A stretch of 39,063 nucleotides of DNA from JAKOQB01 sp036824465 (GTDB taxonomy: Bacteria; Pseudomonadota; Gammaproteobacteria; Burkholderiales; Burkholderiaceae_F), in assembly GCA_036824465.1 (NCBI GenBank), contig DAITAC010000033.1:1-39063 (forward strand). Reading direction: 5' to 3'. Made by a program: the position numbers and the translations under genes. The notes beneath the pieces are model-generated. The model saw only the letters and a list, made by a program, of their open reading frames with translations. It had not been told where the DNA came from and searched no databases. Of the stretch, positions 23,952-32,693 are shown in pieces (positions within the stretch are counted from its first letter, which is position 1; the number at the start of each line of letters is the position of its first letter).

Positions 23952-24551
23952 ATGAGCGAGCGCGATGTCGACCAGCAACTCGTCGCGCGGGTGCAGCGCG
24001 GTGACAAGCGGGCGTTCGAACTGCTGGTCGCGAAGTACCAGAGGAAGATATTTCGCCTGCTTTCCCGGCTGATACGGGATCAGGCTGAAATCGAGGACAT
24101 CGCACAGGAAGCATTCATAAAAGCCTATCGGGCGCTACCCAACTTCAGAGGCGAAAGCGCGTTTTACACATGGCTGTACCGAATCGCGATCAACACCGCC
24201 AAGAATTTCCTCGTATCTCAAGGTCGGCGTCCGCCAACGACAACCGAGAGCGAGGTCGAAGACGCGGAGAATTTCGAGGACGCGACCTTGTTGCGCGACG
24301 TCGATACGCCCGAATCAATGCTGTTGTCGAAGCAGGTCGGCGAGGTGGTCAACCGGGCCATCGGGCGGCTGCCGGAGGACTTGCGCACCGCAATCGTGCT
24401 GCGCGAACTGGAAGGATTGAGTTACGAGGAAATCGCGGCCACGATGAACTGTCCGATCGGTACGGTACGCTCGCGTATCTTTCGCGCGCGCGAGGCGATC
24501 GCCGGGGAGTTGCGGCCCCTTCTCGAGACATCGAAAGACAAGCGATGGTGA
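23952..24551 (+). CDS. rpoE: RNA polymerase sigma factor RpoE
   Basis: This 199-residue ECF sigma factor controls the envelope stress response. It starts MSERDVDQQLVARVQRGDKR. Region 2 includes DQAEIEDIAQEAFIKAYRAL and FYTWLYRIAINTAKN, and region 4 contains LREIEGLSYEEIA-like and GTVRSRIFRARE helices. The ATG at 23952 is preferred over the frame reaching to 23739, which is antisense-free but lacks sigma-factor similarity. The following rseA, rseB and mucD complete the standard signal cascade. Confidence 0.96.
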   Translation: MSERDVDQQLVARVQRGDKRAFELLVAKYQRKIFRLLSRLIRDQAEIEDIAQEAFIKAYRALPNFRGESAFYTWLYRIAINTAKNFLVSQGRRPPTTTESEVEDAENFEDATLLRDVDTPESMLLSKQVGEVVNRAIGRLPEDLRTAIVLRELEGLSYEEIAATMNCPIGTVRSRIFRAREAIAGELRPLLETSKDKRW

Positions 24552-24558
24552 GGTGGTC

Positions 24559-25137
24559 ATGCAAACCAGGCTGAATCAAGCTTTGGAAGCAGCGCAGGAC
24601 GCTGATTGCCGTGAGACGCTGTCCTGTCTGATTGATGGCGAGCTCAGCCAGGCCGAGTGCGCTGCGATCCTTGATCGGCTGTGCACCGACCAGCGCGCCC
24701 GCCACGAGTGGGTATGGATGCATGCCGCTGGGGATGCCCTGCGTTCAAGCGAGGTCGCGGCCCTGCACTCGAACGGCTTTCTTGAGCGTGTCTCGGCGGC
24801 GGTTGCCAGCGAGCCGACGATACTTGCGCCGGCTGCTCTGGCGCATCGCCGCTACCGGCGCGTACTGATTCCCGGCGTGGCGGTGGCAGCGGCGGCGGCA
24901 CTGCTGGTGGTCGTCGCGGTTCCGCAACTGCGCGGGAACGGTGAAACCGGTCAGGTCGCTGCGACAGCAGTCAGCGCGCCGTCAAGCGCTGCAACGCAGA
25001 TGGTCGAAGTCGCGCGCGTGCCCGAGCTGGAGCGCTACCTGAGAGCGCATCGCGAATTGGCAGGTGGTGCAGTGATGCCGCACGCGACACCGTATCTGCG
25101 AACGTCCAACAACCTGCCGCTGGAGCCGCGCAGATGA
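24559..25137 (+). CDS. rseA: Anti-sigma-E factor RseA
   Basis: RseA holds RpoE at the membrane and is cleaved under envelope stress. The 192-residue protein has a cytoplasmic N-terminal domain with LSCLIDGELSQAEC and W..MHAAGDALR, a single transmembrane helix at about 100-120 (VLIPGVAVAAAAALLVVVAV), and a short periplasmic part. The ATG at 24559 has an AGGTGG upstream; a GTG at 24553 is an alternative. Its stop overlaps the rseB start in ATGA. The order rpoE-rseA-rseB is conserved. Confidence 0.9.
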   Translation: MQTRLNQALEAAQDADCRETLSCLIDGELSQAECAAILDRLCTDQRARHEWVWMHAAGDALRSSEVAALHSNGFLERVSAAVASEPTILAPAALAHRRYRRVLIPGVAVAAAAALLVVVAVPQLRGNGETGQVAATAVSAPSSAATQMVEVARVPELERYLRAHRELAGGAVMPHATPYLRTSNNLPLEPRR

Positions 25138-26183
25138 CTCGAGGCCGGGCGATACGCCCGACCAGGTTCGTTGCAACGACGCTCGCCCAGCGCGCTCTGG
25201 GGCTGATCCTTGCCCTGTTCGCGTACGCGAGCGTTGCGAGTGCCCAGTCGACGACGGGGCAGAAGGGGAGCGCGCGCGCGGCGCAGGCGCGCAGCGAACT
25301 GCAGTGGCTGCAGGCGATTCAGGTGGCCGCACAGCGGTTGAATTATTCTGGGACAGTGATCTATCAGCAGGGCGAGGAAGTCAGAGCGTCGCGTCTGACG
25401 CATGTGTTTGACGGCAGTGTTGCGCACGAAAGACTGCAGCCGCTGGACGGCCAGCTGCGTGAATTCATTCGCCATGACGACGAGGTGCAGTGCCTGATGC
25501 CGGAGTCACGCCGGATCGTGATAGAGCGGCGTCTTGCACAGGACGCATTTCCGGCGATCGCCACGACCGAACCAGCGAGAATTCTCGAGCACTACACGGT
25601 GCGACTGGGCGAAACCGACAGGGTGGCCGGAATTGAATGCCAGGTCATTCACATCGAACCCAGGGATCGACTGCGCTACGGCTATCGTCTTTGGGTCGAC
25701 CGGGCCAGCGGACTCCTGCTGCGCGCGGTCACGCTCAATGAACGCAATGAGGTGCTCGAGCAGATGGCCTTTGCCGAGGTCCGCATCGGCGAGCGCGTCG
25801 ATAGAAGTCAGCTCAGGCCATCCTGGTCAACTGACGGCTGGCGGATCGAGAGGACTGAACAGCCATCGATTGAACTCGCGCGATATGGCTGGCACATCTC
25901 TGCGCCAATGGGATTTCACAAACAGCGCGAAGTGATGCGCTCCCTCTGGGGCCCGACCGAGCGCAAGGCCATGCAGGCAATCTTTACCGACGGCATCGCG
26001 AGCGTTTCTGTCTTCATTGAACCGGCATCGCAGGACACGGTGGTCGAGGCCGGGCAAGCAAACGGCCCGACCAGTGTGTATGCGCGACGCGTGGCGGACG
26101 CCCGGATAACCGTGGTTGGAGAGGTTCCGATCGCAACCGTGAAGTCGCTCGCGCAGTCGGTCGAATTTCGTGCACCGCGCTAA
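25134..26183 (+). CDS. rseB: Sigma-E regulatory protein RseB/MucB
   Basis: RseB is a periplasmic protein that binds RseA and detects mislocalised lipopolysaccharide or lipoproteins. The 349-residue protein has an N-terminal signal peptide ending near SVASAQ at about residue 38. An N-terminal lipoprotein-like domain follows (LNYSGTVIYQQGEEVRASRL, then HERLQPLDGQLREFIR), with the C-terminal domain (ARYGWHISAPMGFHKQREV). The length and order of blocks match MucB. The start overlaps the rseA stop and the gene is followed by mucD. Confidence 0.9.
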   Translation: MTRGRAIRPTRFVATTLAQRALGLILALFAYASVASAQSTTGQKGSARAAQARSELQWLQAIQVAAQRLNYSGTVIYQQGEEVRASRLTHVFDGSVAHERLQPLDGQLREFIRHDDEVQCLMPESRRIVIERRLAQDAFPAIATTEPARILEHYTVRLGETDRVAGIECQVIHIEPRDRLRYGYRLWVDRASGLLLRAVTLNERNEVLEQMAFAEVRIGERVDRSQLRPSWSTDGWRIERTEQPSIELARYGWHISAPMGFHKQREVMRSLWGPTERKAMQAIFTDGIASVSVFIEPASQDTVVEAGQANGPTSVYARRVADARITVVGEVPIATVKSLAQSVEFRAPR

Positions 26184-26214
26184 ACCCGGACCAGAAGATG
26201 AACGACCAACCAAC

Positions 26215-27657
26215 ATGAACTTACTGACCAGACTTCTACTTGTTTCGTGGATTTCATTCGCATCGAGCCTGGTGCAGGCGCAGACTGCCCAGCTACCTGA
26301 TTTCACCGAGCTGGTGGAAAGATCGAGTCCTGCCGTGGTGAACATCCGGACGACGGCACGCATCGGAGCCGGGCAGGCTATGCCGCAGATTCCTGGCCTG
26401 GAAGAGGGCGATCCCTTCTACGATTTCTTTCGCCGGTTCTTCCCGCAGCCTATGCCGCAGCCACAACCGCGTCAGGGGCCGCAGCCACGGAGTCCGCGGG
26501 GAGAGCGTGAGGTTCCACGCGGGCTTGGATCAGGTTTCATCATCTCCCCTGACGGTTACCTGATGACGAATCATCACGTCGTTGATGGCGCGGAAGAGAT
26601 CATTGTCACGTTGCCGGACCGGCGCGAGTTTCGCGGCAAACTGATCGGCTCCGATCAGCGTACTGACGTGGCCTTGGTCAAGGTTGAGGCGACCGGACTT
26701 CCATCGGTCCGCATCGGCGATTCAGGCCGGCTGAAGGTGGGGGAATGGGTGATTGCAATCGGGTCTCCGTTTGGACTCGACAGTACGGTGACAGTAGGCA
26801 TTGTCAGCGCGAAGGGACGGGAAACCGGTGATTTCCTGCCTTTCATTCAGACGGACGCGGCGGTTAATCCGGGAAACTCTGGCGGTCCGCTGATCAACAT
26901 GCGCGGCGAGGTGGTCGGCATCAACTCGCAGATCTTCACGACCTCCGGGTCCTACGCTGGGATTTCCTTCGCCATCCCGATCGATGAGGCCATGCGGGTC
27001 CAGGAACAGTTGCGGGCGCAAGGCCGCGTGATTCGGGGCCGAATCGGGGTCACGATTGGCGAGGTCACGCGTGACGTGGCTGAAGGCATTGGCCTGGGCA
27101 AGCCACAGGGCGCGTTGGTGTCAAATGTCGAGCGCGATGGCCCGGCCGAAAAGGCCGGCCTGGAGGCAGGTGACGTGATCCTGCGCTTCGATGGCAAGGC
27201 CATCGACCGCTCTTCTGAACTGCCACGAGTCGTGGGCGCGACCAAGCCGGGAACGCGGGTTGGCATGACCGTATGGCGCAAAGGAAAAAGCATCGAACTA
27301 CAGGTTACGGTCGCTGAGTTGCAGACCGACGCGCGCCAGGCGCGGCGTGGAGAACCGCAGCCGAAACCCGTCCCCGCCACCAATCCTCTTGGTTTGGCTG
27401 TATCTGACCTTTCGGCAGAGCGATTGAAGGAACTTCGTCTGCGAGGCGCAGTGATGGTCGAAAGCGTGGAAGGGGCCGCCGCTACAGCCGGAATTCGGGC
27501 CGGCGACCTCATCCTTTCTCTTAACAATGTCGACATACAAAATACAAAACAATTCAATGATATAGCATCTAAACTTGATCTAAAACATAACATTGCGGTG
27601 CTGGTTCGTCGGGGCGAGCAGACGCAGTTCTTGATCATTCGACCAGCGGGTCGGTAA
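26215..27657 (+). CDS. mucD: Do-like periplasmic serine protease MucD/DegP
   Basis: This DegP-family periplasmic protease and chaperone degrades misfolded envelope proteins and is usually part of the RpoE regulon. The 480-residue protein has a signal peptide (MNLLTRLLLVSWISFASSLV, cleaved near QAQ). The catalytic triad is His in TNHHVVDGAEE, Asp in RTDVALVKV and Ser in NPGNSGGPLINM. Two PDZ domains cover about residues 270-365 and 385-478. A Pro/Gln-rich loop (about 78-103) is the LA loop. The start at 26215 is chosen because the signal peptide begins there. Codons 436-459 are strongly AT-rich, unlike the rest. Confidence 0.94.
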   Translation: MNLLTRLLLVSWISFASSLVQAQTAQLPDFTELVERSSPAVVNIRTTARIGAGQAMPQIPGLEEGDPFYDFFRRFFPQPMPQPQPRQGPQPRSPRGEREVPRGLGSGFIISPDGYLMTNHHVVDGAEEIIVTLPDRREFRGKLIGSDQRTDVALVKVEATGLPSVRIGDSGRLKVGEWVIAIGSPFGLDSTVTVGIVSAKGRETGDFLPFIQTDAAVNPGNSGGPLINMRGEVVGINSQIFTTSGSYAGISFAIPIDEAMRVQEQLRAQGRVIRGRIGVTIGEVTRDVAEGIGLGKPQGALVSNVERDGPAEKAGLEAGDVILRFDGKAIDRSSELPRVVGATKPGTRVGMTVWRKGKSIELQVTVAELQTDARQARRGEPQPKPVPATNPLGLAVSDLSAERLKELRLRGAVMVESVEGAAATAGIRAGDLILSLNNVDIQNTKQFNDIASKLDLKHNIAVLVRRGEQTQFLIIRPAGR

Positions 27658-27692
27658 GTCACTGCGGAATCAGGCGGGACGAACGCGCGCGG

Positions 27693-27698
27693 TAGAAT
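27693..27698 (+). promoter_or_regulatory. Possible -10 box of the lepA operon
   Basis: TAGAAT followed by TCGCGCCC matches the -10 plus GC discriminator pattern of this window. The predicted start at about 27705 is only a few bases upstream of a terminator-like hairpin. Confidence 0.45.
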
Positions 27699-27711
27699 TC
27701 GCGCCCAAGCC

Positions 27712-27741
27712 AAGGGGTGGTCCGGTGGATCACCCCTTTTT
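27712..27741 (+). terminator. Rho-independent terminator after mucD
   Basis: AAGGGGTGGTCC (27712-27723) and GGATCACCCCTT (27727-27738) form a 12-base-pair stem with one G-U and a three-base loop, followed by T to 27741. It ends the rpoE-rseA-rseB-mucD transcript. It lies between the possible lepA -10 box and lepA. Confidence 0.8.
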
Positions 27742-27831
27742 CTCGCCCCGCGGCCGTCAACGCAGAGACGATGGACGAGGTCGACTCTTTGACGGTTCAT
27801 GCCGCTTGACAGGCGTGCTGTCGCAAGCGTG

Positions 27832-29637
27832 ATGCAACACATTCGAAACTTTTCCATCATCGCCCACATCGACCATGGCAAGTCGACGCTTGCGGATCGA
27901 CTGATCCAGCGCTGCGGTGGATTGTCCGATCGCGAGATGGAGGAGCAGGTGCTGGATTCGATGGCGCTGGAGCGCGAGCGCGGCATCACCATCAAGGCGC
28001 AGACGGCAGCGCTTGAATACAAGGCGGCCGACGGCCAGGTTTACGAACTGAATCTGATCGACACACCCGGGCATGTTGACTTCTCGTACGAGGTCAGCCG
28101 CTCGCTGTCGGCTTGCGAAGGCGCGTTGCTGGTGGTGGACGCCTCGCAGGGAGTCGAGGCGCAAACGGTTGCCAACTGCTATACGGCCATAGAACTGGGC
28201 GTCGAAGTGCTGCCGGTTTTGAACAAGATGGATTTGCCGCAGGCGAATGCAGAGGAGGCGCGCGCCGAGATCGAAGACGTGATCGGCATTGACGCGCATG
28301 ACGCAGTGCTGGCGAGCGCCAAGACCGGAATGGGGGTGGATGAGATCCTGGAGCGGATCATCCAGCGCGTGCCCGCACCGAAAGGCGATCCGGCCGCAGC
28401 GCTGCAGGCGCTGATCATCGACTCGTGGTTCGACAACTATGTTGGCGTCGTGATGCTGGTCCGCGTTTTCAATGGCACGATCACGCCCAAGGACAAGATC
28501 CTGCTGATGGCGACCGGAGCGACGCACCTGGTTGAACAGGTTGGGGTATTCACCCCTAAGGCAAAACAGCGCGAAGAACTGATGGCAGGTGAGGTCGGTT
28601 TCGTGATCTCGGGCATCAAGGAGTTGCGCGACGCACGGGTTGGTGACACTGTGACCCATGCGCCGAGCCACTCCAAGCGGCCGGCCTCGGCGCCGCTGCC
28701 GGGATTCAAGGAAATCAAGCCGCAGGTCTTCGCCGGCCTTTATCCGGTTGAGTCAAATCAATATGAGGCTCTGCGCGACGCTCTGACCAAGCTGCAATTG
28801 AACGACGCGTCGCTGCACTTCGAGCCTGAAGTTTCGCAGGCGCTCGGTTTTGGCTTCCGCTGCGGTTTTCTCGGCCTGCTGCATATGGACATCGTGCAGG
28901 AGCGGCTCGAGCGTGAATACGACATGGACCTGATCACCACCGCCCCGTCGGTGGTGTACGAGGTACTGCTGCGCGACGGTTCGGTGGTGCAGGTCGAGAA
29001 CCCGTCAAAGATGCCTGATCCGGGCAGGATCGAAGAGATCCGCGAGCCGATCGTCACCGTCATTGTCTTCGTGCCACAGGAGTACGTCGGGCCGGTGATG
29101 ACGCTATGCACCGGCAAGCGCGGCGTGCAGGTCGACCTCGCATATCACAGCCGCCATGTGCACTTGACCTACGAGCTGCCGCTGGCCGAGATCGTGCTCG
29201 ATTTCTTCGACAAGTTGAAATCGGTCTCGCGCGGTTATGCCTCGATGGACTACGAGTTCAAGGAATATCGCGCTGCCGACGTGGTCAAGGTGGACATGCT
29301 GATCAACAACGATCGGGTCGACGCATTGAGCGTGATCGTGCATCGTGCCAACTCGCAGTACCGCGGGCGCGAAATTGCGGCCAAGATGCGCTCGCTGATA
29401 CCGCGCCAGATGTACGACGTCGCAATCCAGGCCGCGATCGGCGCCAACATCATCGCGCGCGAGAACGTCAAGGCGCTGCGCAAGAACGTGCTGGCCAAGT
29501 GCTACGGCGGCGACATCACGCGCAAGAAGAAACTGCTTGAAAAACAGAAGGCTGGCAAGAAACGCATGAAGCAGGTGGGCACGGTTGAGATTCCGCAGGA
29601 GGCGTTTCTCGCGATCCTGCAGGTGGAAGAAAAATGA
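27832..29637 (+). CDS. lepA: Elongation factor 4 (LepA)
   Basis: LepA is a ribosome-associated GTPase acting in translation initiation or back-translocation. The 601-residue protein starts MQHIRNFSIIAHIDHGKSTL. It has the G-motifs AHIDHGKST, DTPGH and NKMD, and the LepA-specific C-terminal domain with ANIIARENVKALRKNVLAKC and KKKLLEKQKAGKKRMKQVG. An upstream in-frame ATG at 27799 would add 11 residues not usual for LepA. The stop overlaps the lepB start by ATGA. Confidence 0.97.
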   Translation: MQHIRNFSIIAHIDHGKSTLADRLIQRCGGLSDREMEEQVLDSMALERERGITIKAQTAALEYKAADGQVYELNLIDTPGHVDFSYEVSRSLSACEGALLVVDASQGVEAQTVANCYTAIELGVEVLPVLNKMDLPQANAEEARAEIEDVIGIDAHDAVLASAKTGMGVDEILERIIQRVPAPKGDPAAALQALIIDSWFDNYVGVVMLVRVFNGTITPKDKILLMATGATHLVEQVGVFTPKAKQREELMAGEVGFVISGIKELRDARVGDTVTHAPSHSKRPASAPLPGFKEIKPQVFAGLYPVESNQYEALRDALTKLQLNDASLHFEPEVSQALGFGFRCGFLGLLHMDIVQERLEREYDMDLITTAPSVVYEVLLRDGSVVQVENPSKMPDPGRIEEIREPIVTVIVFVPQEYVGPVMTLCTGKRGVQVDLAYHSRHVHLTYELPLAEIVLDFFDKLKSVSRGYASMDYEFKEYRAADVVKVDMLINNDRVDALSVIVHRANSQYRGREIAAKMRSLIPRQMYDVAIQAAIGANIIARENVKALRKNVLAKCYGGDITRKKKLLEKQKAGKKRMKQVGTVEIPQEAFLAILQVEEK

Positions 29638-30533
29638 ACTTCGCGTTGATTCTGTTCATCCTTCTCGTCATCAGCGGCGTGATGTGGTTGCTTGACGTGC
29701 TGTGGCTGAAGAAGACCCGGCTGACGGCAGCCGGCGCGGCACTGGGCGATTTTGATGCGCGCAACGCTGGCAAGATCGGCGTCAATACGGCTGCACTCGC
29801 GGCCGACCGCGCGGCACTGGAAGATCGCATCACGCGCCGGCCCTGGTACCTCGAGTACACCGCCAGCTTCTTTCCGGTCATTCTGCTGGTGTTCGTGCTG
29901 CGGTCTTTCTTCTTTGAACCGTTTCGCATTCCCTCGGGATCAATGATCCCGACGCTTCAGATCGGCGACCTGATTCTGGTGAACAAGTACCAGTACGGCG
30001 TCCGATTGCCGGTCATCAACAAGAAGCTCATCGAGCTCGGATCGCCCCAGCGTGGCGACGTGATGGTGTTCCGCTTCCCGCATAACACTCAGCAGGATTA
30101 CATCAAACGTGTTGTGGGACTGCCCGGGGACAGGGTGGAATATGTCGATCGGCGTTTGACGATCAACGGCCAGCCGGTCGAAACAAGCCCGCTGGGACGT
30201 TACTTCGAGGAAGGGCGGGTACAGTACTACTCCCAGTTCACCGAGAAGCTGGGCGCTGTGAGCCACCGGATCATCTTGAGCGAAGGCGGCATGGGTGTCC
30301 CGATCATGCAGTCGGGCCCTCACACCCATCCAGATTCATGCCGCTATCAGCCGGACGGGCGAGGCGTGGCCTGCGTGGTACCGACGGGCCATTATTTCAT
30401 GATGGGCGACAATCGCGACAATAGCGAGGACAGCCGCTTCTGGGGCTTTGTACCTGACGAAAACATCGTCGGTCGCGCCTTTTTCATCTGGATGAATTTT
30501 GGCAATATCGGTCGCATCGGCAGCTTCAACTGA
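29634..30533 (+). CDS. lepB: Signal peptidase I
   Basis: LepB cleaves signal peptides from secreted proteins at the periplasmic face of the inner membrane. The 299-residue protein has two N-terminal transmembrane segments (residues about 3-25 and 78-97). The catalytic Ser is in PSGSMIPTLQIGD, the catalytic Lys in DYIKRVVGLPGDRVEY, and the box MGDNRDNSEDSRFWG follows. The order lepA-lepB-DUF4845-rnc-era is the conserved betaproteobacterial arrangement. Confidence 0.97.
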   Translation: MNFALILFILLVISGVMWLLDVLWLKKTRLTAAGAALGDFDARNAGKIGVNTAALAADRAALEDRITRRPWYLEYTASFFPVILLVFVLRSFFFEPFRIPSGSMIPTLQIGDLILVNKYQYGVRLPVINKKLIELGSPQRGDVMVFRFPHNTQQDYIKRVVGLPGDRVEYVDRRLTINGQPVETSPLGRYFEEGRVQYYSQFTEKLGAVSHRIILSEGGMGVPIMQSGPHTHPDSCRYQPDGRGVACVVPTGHYFMMGDNRDNSEDSRFWGFVPDENIVGRAFFIWMNFGNIGRIGSFN

Positions 30534-30555
30534 CAGCCCGTAACGGGAGGAGACA

Positions 30556-30936
30556 ATGGAAATAGTTAATCCTGCGCGGCGACAGCGAGGGCTGAGCCTG
30601 ATCGGGCTCCTTTTTGTCGGGTTGATCGTCGTCTTCCTGCTCGTGATCGGCTTCAAGCTGGTTCCGGCCGTGACCGAGTACATCTCGATTGAAAAGGCGA
30701 TCCGCAAGATCAACAAGGACGGGGCAACCGTTGGCCAGATCCGGCGTGAATTCGAGAACTTCACGATCATCGACGACATCAAGTCAATCGGTCCCAAGGA
30801 CCTCGACATCACCAAGGAGAATGATCGCGTTGTCATCTCATACGCGTACTCCTATTCGATACCCATCTTGGACAACGTTCGGCTGGTGATCGATTTCTCA
30901 GGCTCAACGCGCACGCGCAGCAAGCCGACACCCTGA
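30556..30936 (+). CDS. DUF4845 single-pass membrane protein
   Basis: This 126-residue protein has an N-terminal transmembrane segment (LSLIGLLFVGLIVVFLLVIG, residues about 14-33) preceded by a positively charged RRQRG. It therefore probably stays anchored with a periplasmic domain of about 90 residues. The pattern resembles type IV pilin-like N-termini (GLSLIGLL) but lacks a long pilin helix. DUF4845 proteins are found between lepB and rnc in many beta- and gammaproteobacteria; no function is known to me. A GGGAGGAG precedes the ATG, and rnc follows after 24 bases. Confidence 0.88.
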   Translation: MEIVNPARRQRGLSLIGLLFVGLIVVFLLVIGFKLVPAVTEYISIEKAIRKINKDGATVGQIRREFENFTIIDDIKSIGPKDLDITKENDRVVISYAYSYSIPILDNVRLVIDFSGSTRTRSKPTP

Positions 30937-30960
30937 CCGTGACGTGCAAGGACCCGTGGC

Positions 30961-31773
30961 ATGATTCTGGCGGCGCTTGAACAGCGCCTGGGATACAAGT
31001 TTGAGAATCCGGCATTGCTGGAGCAGGCGGTAACGCACCGCAGCCACGGCGCGGTTCACAACGAGCGACTCGAGTTCCTCGGCGACGCCGTGCTGAACTG
31101 CACGATCGCGCAGCTCCTCTATCAGAAGTACGCGCGGCTGAATGAGGGTGATTTGTCCCGGCTGCGCGCAAATCTGGTCAAGCAGTCTTCGCTCGCCGAC
31201 ATCGCCGAGAAACTCGGCCTGAGTGACTTCCTGCGGCTGGGTGAAGGCGAGATGAAGAGTGGCGGGTTTCGCCGGCCCTCGATCCTGGCGGACACGATGG
31301 AGGCGATCTACGGCGCAGTCCTGGTTGATGGCGGTTTCGAGGCAGCACGCGACGCCATCGCGCGACTTTTCGAGCCCGTCCTCAAGTCGGTCGACCCGAA
31401 GACACTGGGCAAGGACAGTAAGACGTTGCTGCAGGAGTATCTGCAGGGAAAGCGTCTGCCGCTGCCCGTCTACACCATCGTTGAGACACGTGGTGCCGCA
31501 CACAATCAGGAATTCGAAGTCGAATGTTCGATCCCGAAGCTGGAGATCAGCGTGCGCGGCACCGGTCGCAGCCGTCGTGCCGCCGAGCAGTCTGCTGCGA
31601 AGCAGGGGTTTGATCAGGCGCACGCGGTCGTTCAGGCCGCCCGGCGTGCCAAGCGGCGCGGAGCGGATGCCGCGGCATCGTCTGAAGCCACGCAGCCGTC
31701 GCTTCCCCTCACGGACGCGGTCCCAGAGAAAGCCAGCGACGCGCTCGCCGCCAAATCGCTGGCAGAGAAATAG
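30961..31773 (+). CDS. rnc: Ribonuclease III
   Basis: RNase III cleaves double-stranded RNA, including the 16S/23S rRNA precursor stems. The 270-residue protein has the signature NERLEFLGDAVLN near residues 35-47, the second active-site block DTMEAIYGAVLVDGG, and a C-terminal dsRNA-binding domain (DSKTLLQEYLQGKRLPLPVY and GRSRRAAEQSAAKQGF). A tail of about 40 residues rich in Ala, Ser and Lys follows and is not conserved. era begins two bases after the stop. Confidence 0.97.
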   Translation: MILAALEQRLGYKFENPALLEQAVTHRSHGAVHNERLEFLGDAVLNCTIAQLLYQKYARLNEGDLSRLRANLVKQSSLADIAEKLGLSDFLRLGEGEMKSGGFRRPSILADTMEAIYGAVLVDGGFEAARDAIARLFEPVLKSVDPKTLGKDSKTLLQEYLQGKRLPLPVYTIVETRGAAHNQEFEVECSIPKLEISVRGTGRSRRAAEQSAAKQGFDQAHAVVQAARRAKRRGADAAASSEATQPSLPLTDAVPEKASDALAAKSLAEK

Positions 31774-31775
31774 AC

Positions 31776-32693
31776 ATGCCCGACGCACCCCCGATCGTGC
31801 GCCCACGCACGGGATTTGTTGCGATCATCGGCCGTCCAAACGTTGGCAAATCAACCCTGCTCAACGCGCTGGTCGGAGAGCATGTTTCGATCACTTCACG
31901 CAAGCCACAGACCACCCGGCAACGCGTGATCGGCGTGCTGACGCGCGGTGATCCGCCGGCAACGACGCAATTCATCTTCGTCGATACCCCGGGCTTCCAG
32001 CGCCAGCACAGGTCGTTGCTGACGCGTCGGATGAACGAGGAAATCACGGCGGCGCTTGCAGGCGTCGACGCAATCGTGCTGGTCATCGAAGCCAAGGGCT
32101 GGACTGTCGACGATGATCGTCTGCTGCAGGTGATTCCGCCGGAGGGCGGCAACGTTGTCCTGGCGATCAACAAGACCGACGTGATCACCGATCGCGATGC
32201 GCTGTTGCCGCTGCTCGCTCAATCCGCGCAGAAATTCCCGTTCACTGCATTGGTGCCGGTCAGCGCCGAACGCGAGCGTCAACTTGGCGATCTGCTGCTT
32301 GCCGTTGAAAGGCTTCTGCCCGAAGGCGAGCCGCTGTTCGACGCCGATCAGTTCACTGACCGCAGCGCGCGCTTTCTCGCCGCCGAGTTCATTCGCGAGA
32401 AGGCTTTCCGTCTGCTGGGCGATGAGCTGCCATACGGTATCGCCGTAACGATCGACAAGTGGGAGGAAGACGAGCGCCGCGCCAACATCGCCGCGTCCCT
32501 CCTGGTGGCACGCGATTCACACAAGGGCATTGTGATCGGCGAGGGGGGCGCGAAGCTGCGTGAAATCGGTCGCCTGGCGCGGGCCGAAATCGAACAGATG
32601 CTCGGCAAGTCTGTCTATCTGGAGACCTGGGTGCGGGTCAAACGCGGCTGGACCGACGATGCACGCGCGCTGAAGGGGTTGGGCTATGAGTAG
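31776..32693 (+). CDS. era: GTPase Era
   Basis: Era is a GTPase that binds the 3' end of 16S rRNA and assists 30S assembly. The 305-residue protein shows GRPNVGKSTLLN, DTPGFQRQH, NKTD and the KH domain with KGIVIGEGGAKLREIGRLAR. The start ATG is adjacent to the rnc stop and the last eight bases overlap recO. Length and motifs are normal. Confidence 0.97.
   Translation: MPDAPPIVRPRTGFVAIIGRPNVGKSTLLNALVGEHVSITSRKPQTTRQRVIGVLTRGDPPATTQFIFVDTPGFQRQHRSLLTRRMNEEITAALAGVDAIVLVIEAKGWTVDDDRLLQVIPPEGGNVVLAINKTDVITDRDALLPLLAQSAQKFPFTALVPVSAERERQLGDLLLAVERLLPEGEPLFDADQFTDRSARFLAAEFIREKAFRLLGDELPYGIAVTIDKWEEDERRANIAASLLVARDSHKGIVIGEGGAKLREIGRLARAEIEQMLGKSVYLETWVRVKRGWTDDARALKGLGYE

Noticed and set aside
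26170..26214. Longer start for mucD
   Set aside because: It would place 15 charged residues before an otherwise perfect signal peptide. The ATG at 26215 is more consistent.
26952..28022. 356-codon minus-strand frame across mucD and lepA
   Set aside because: It spans two genes, a terminator and an intergenic region, with low-complexity Ser/Arg-rich content. No ribosome-binding site or domain is seen.
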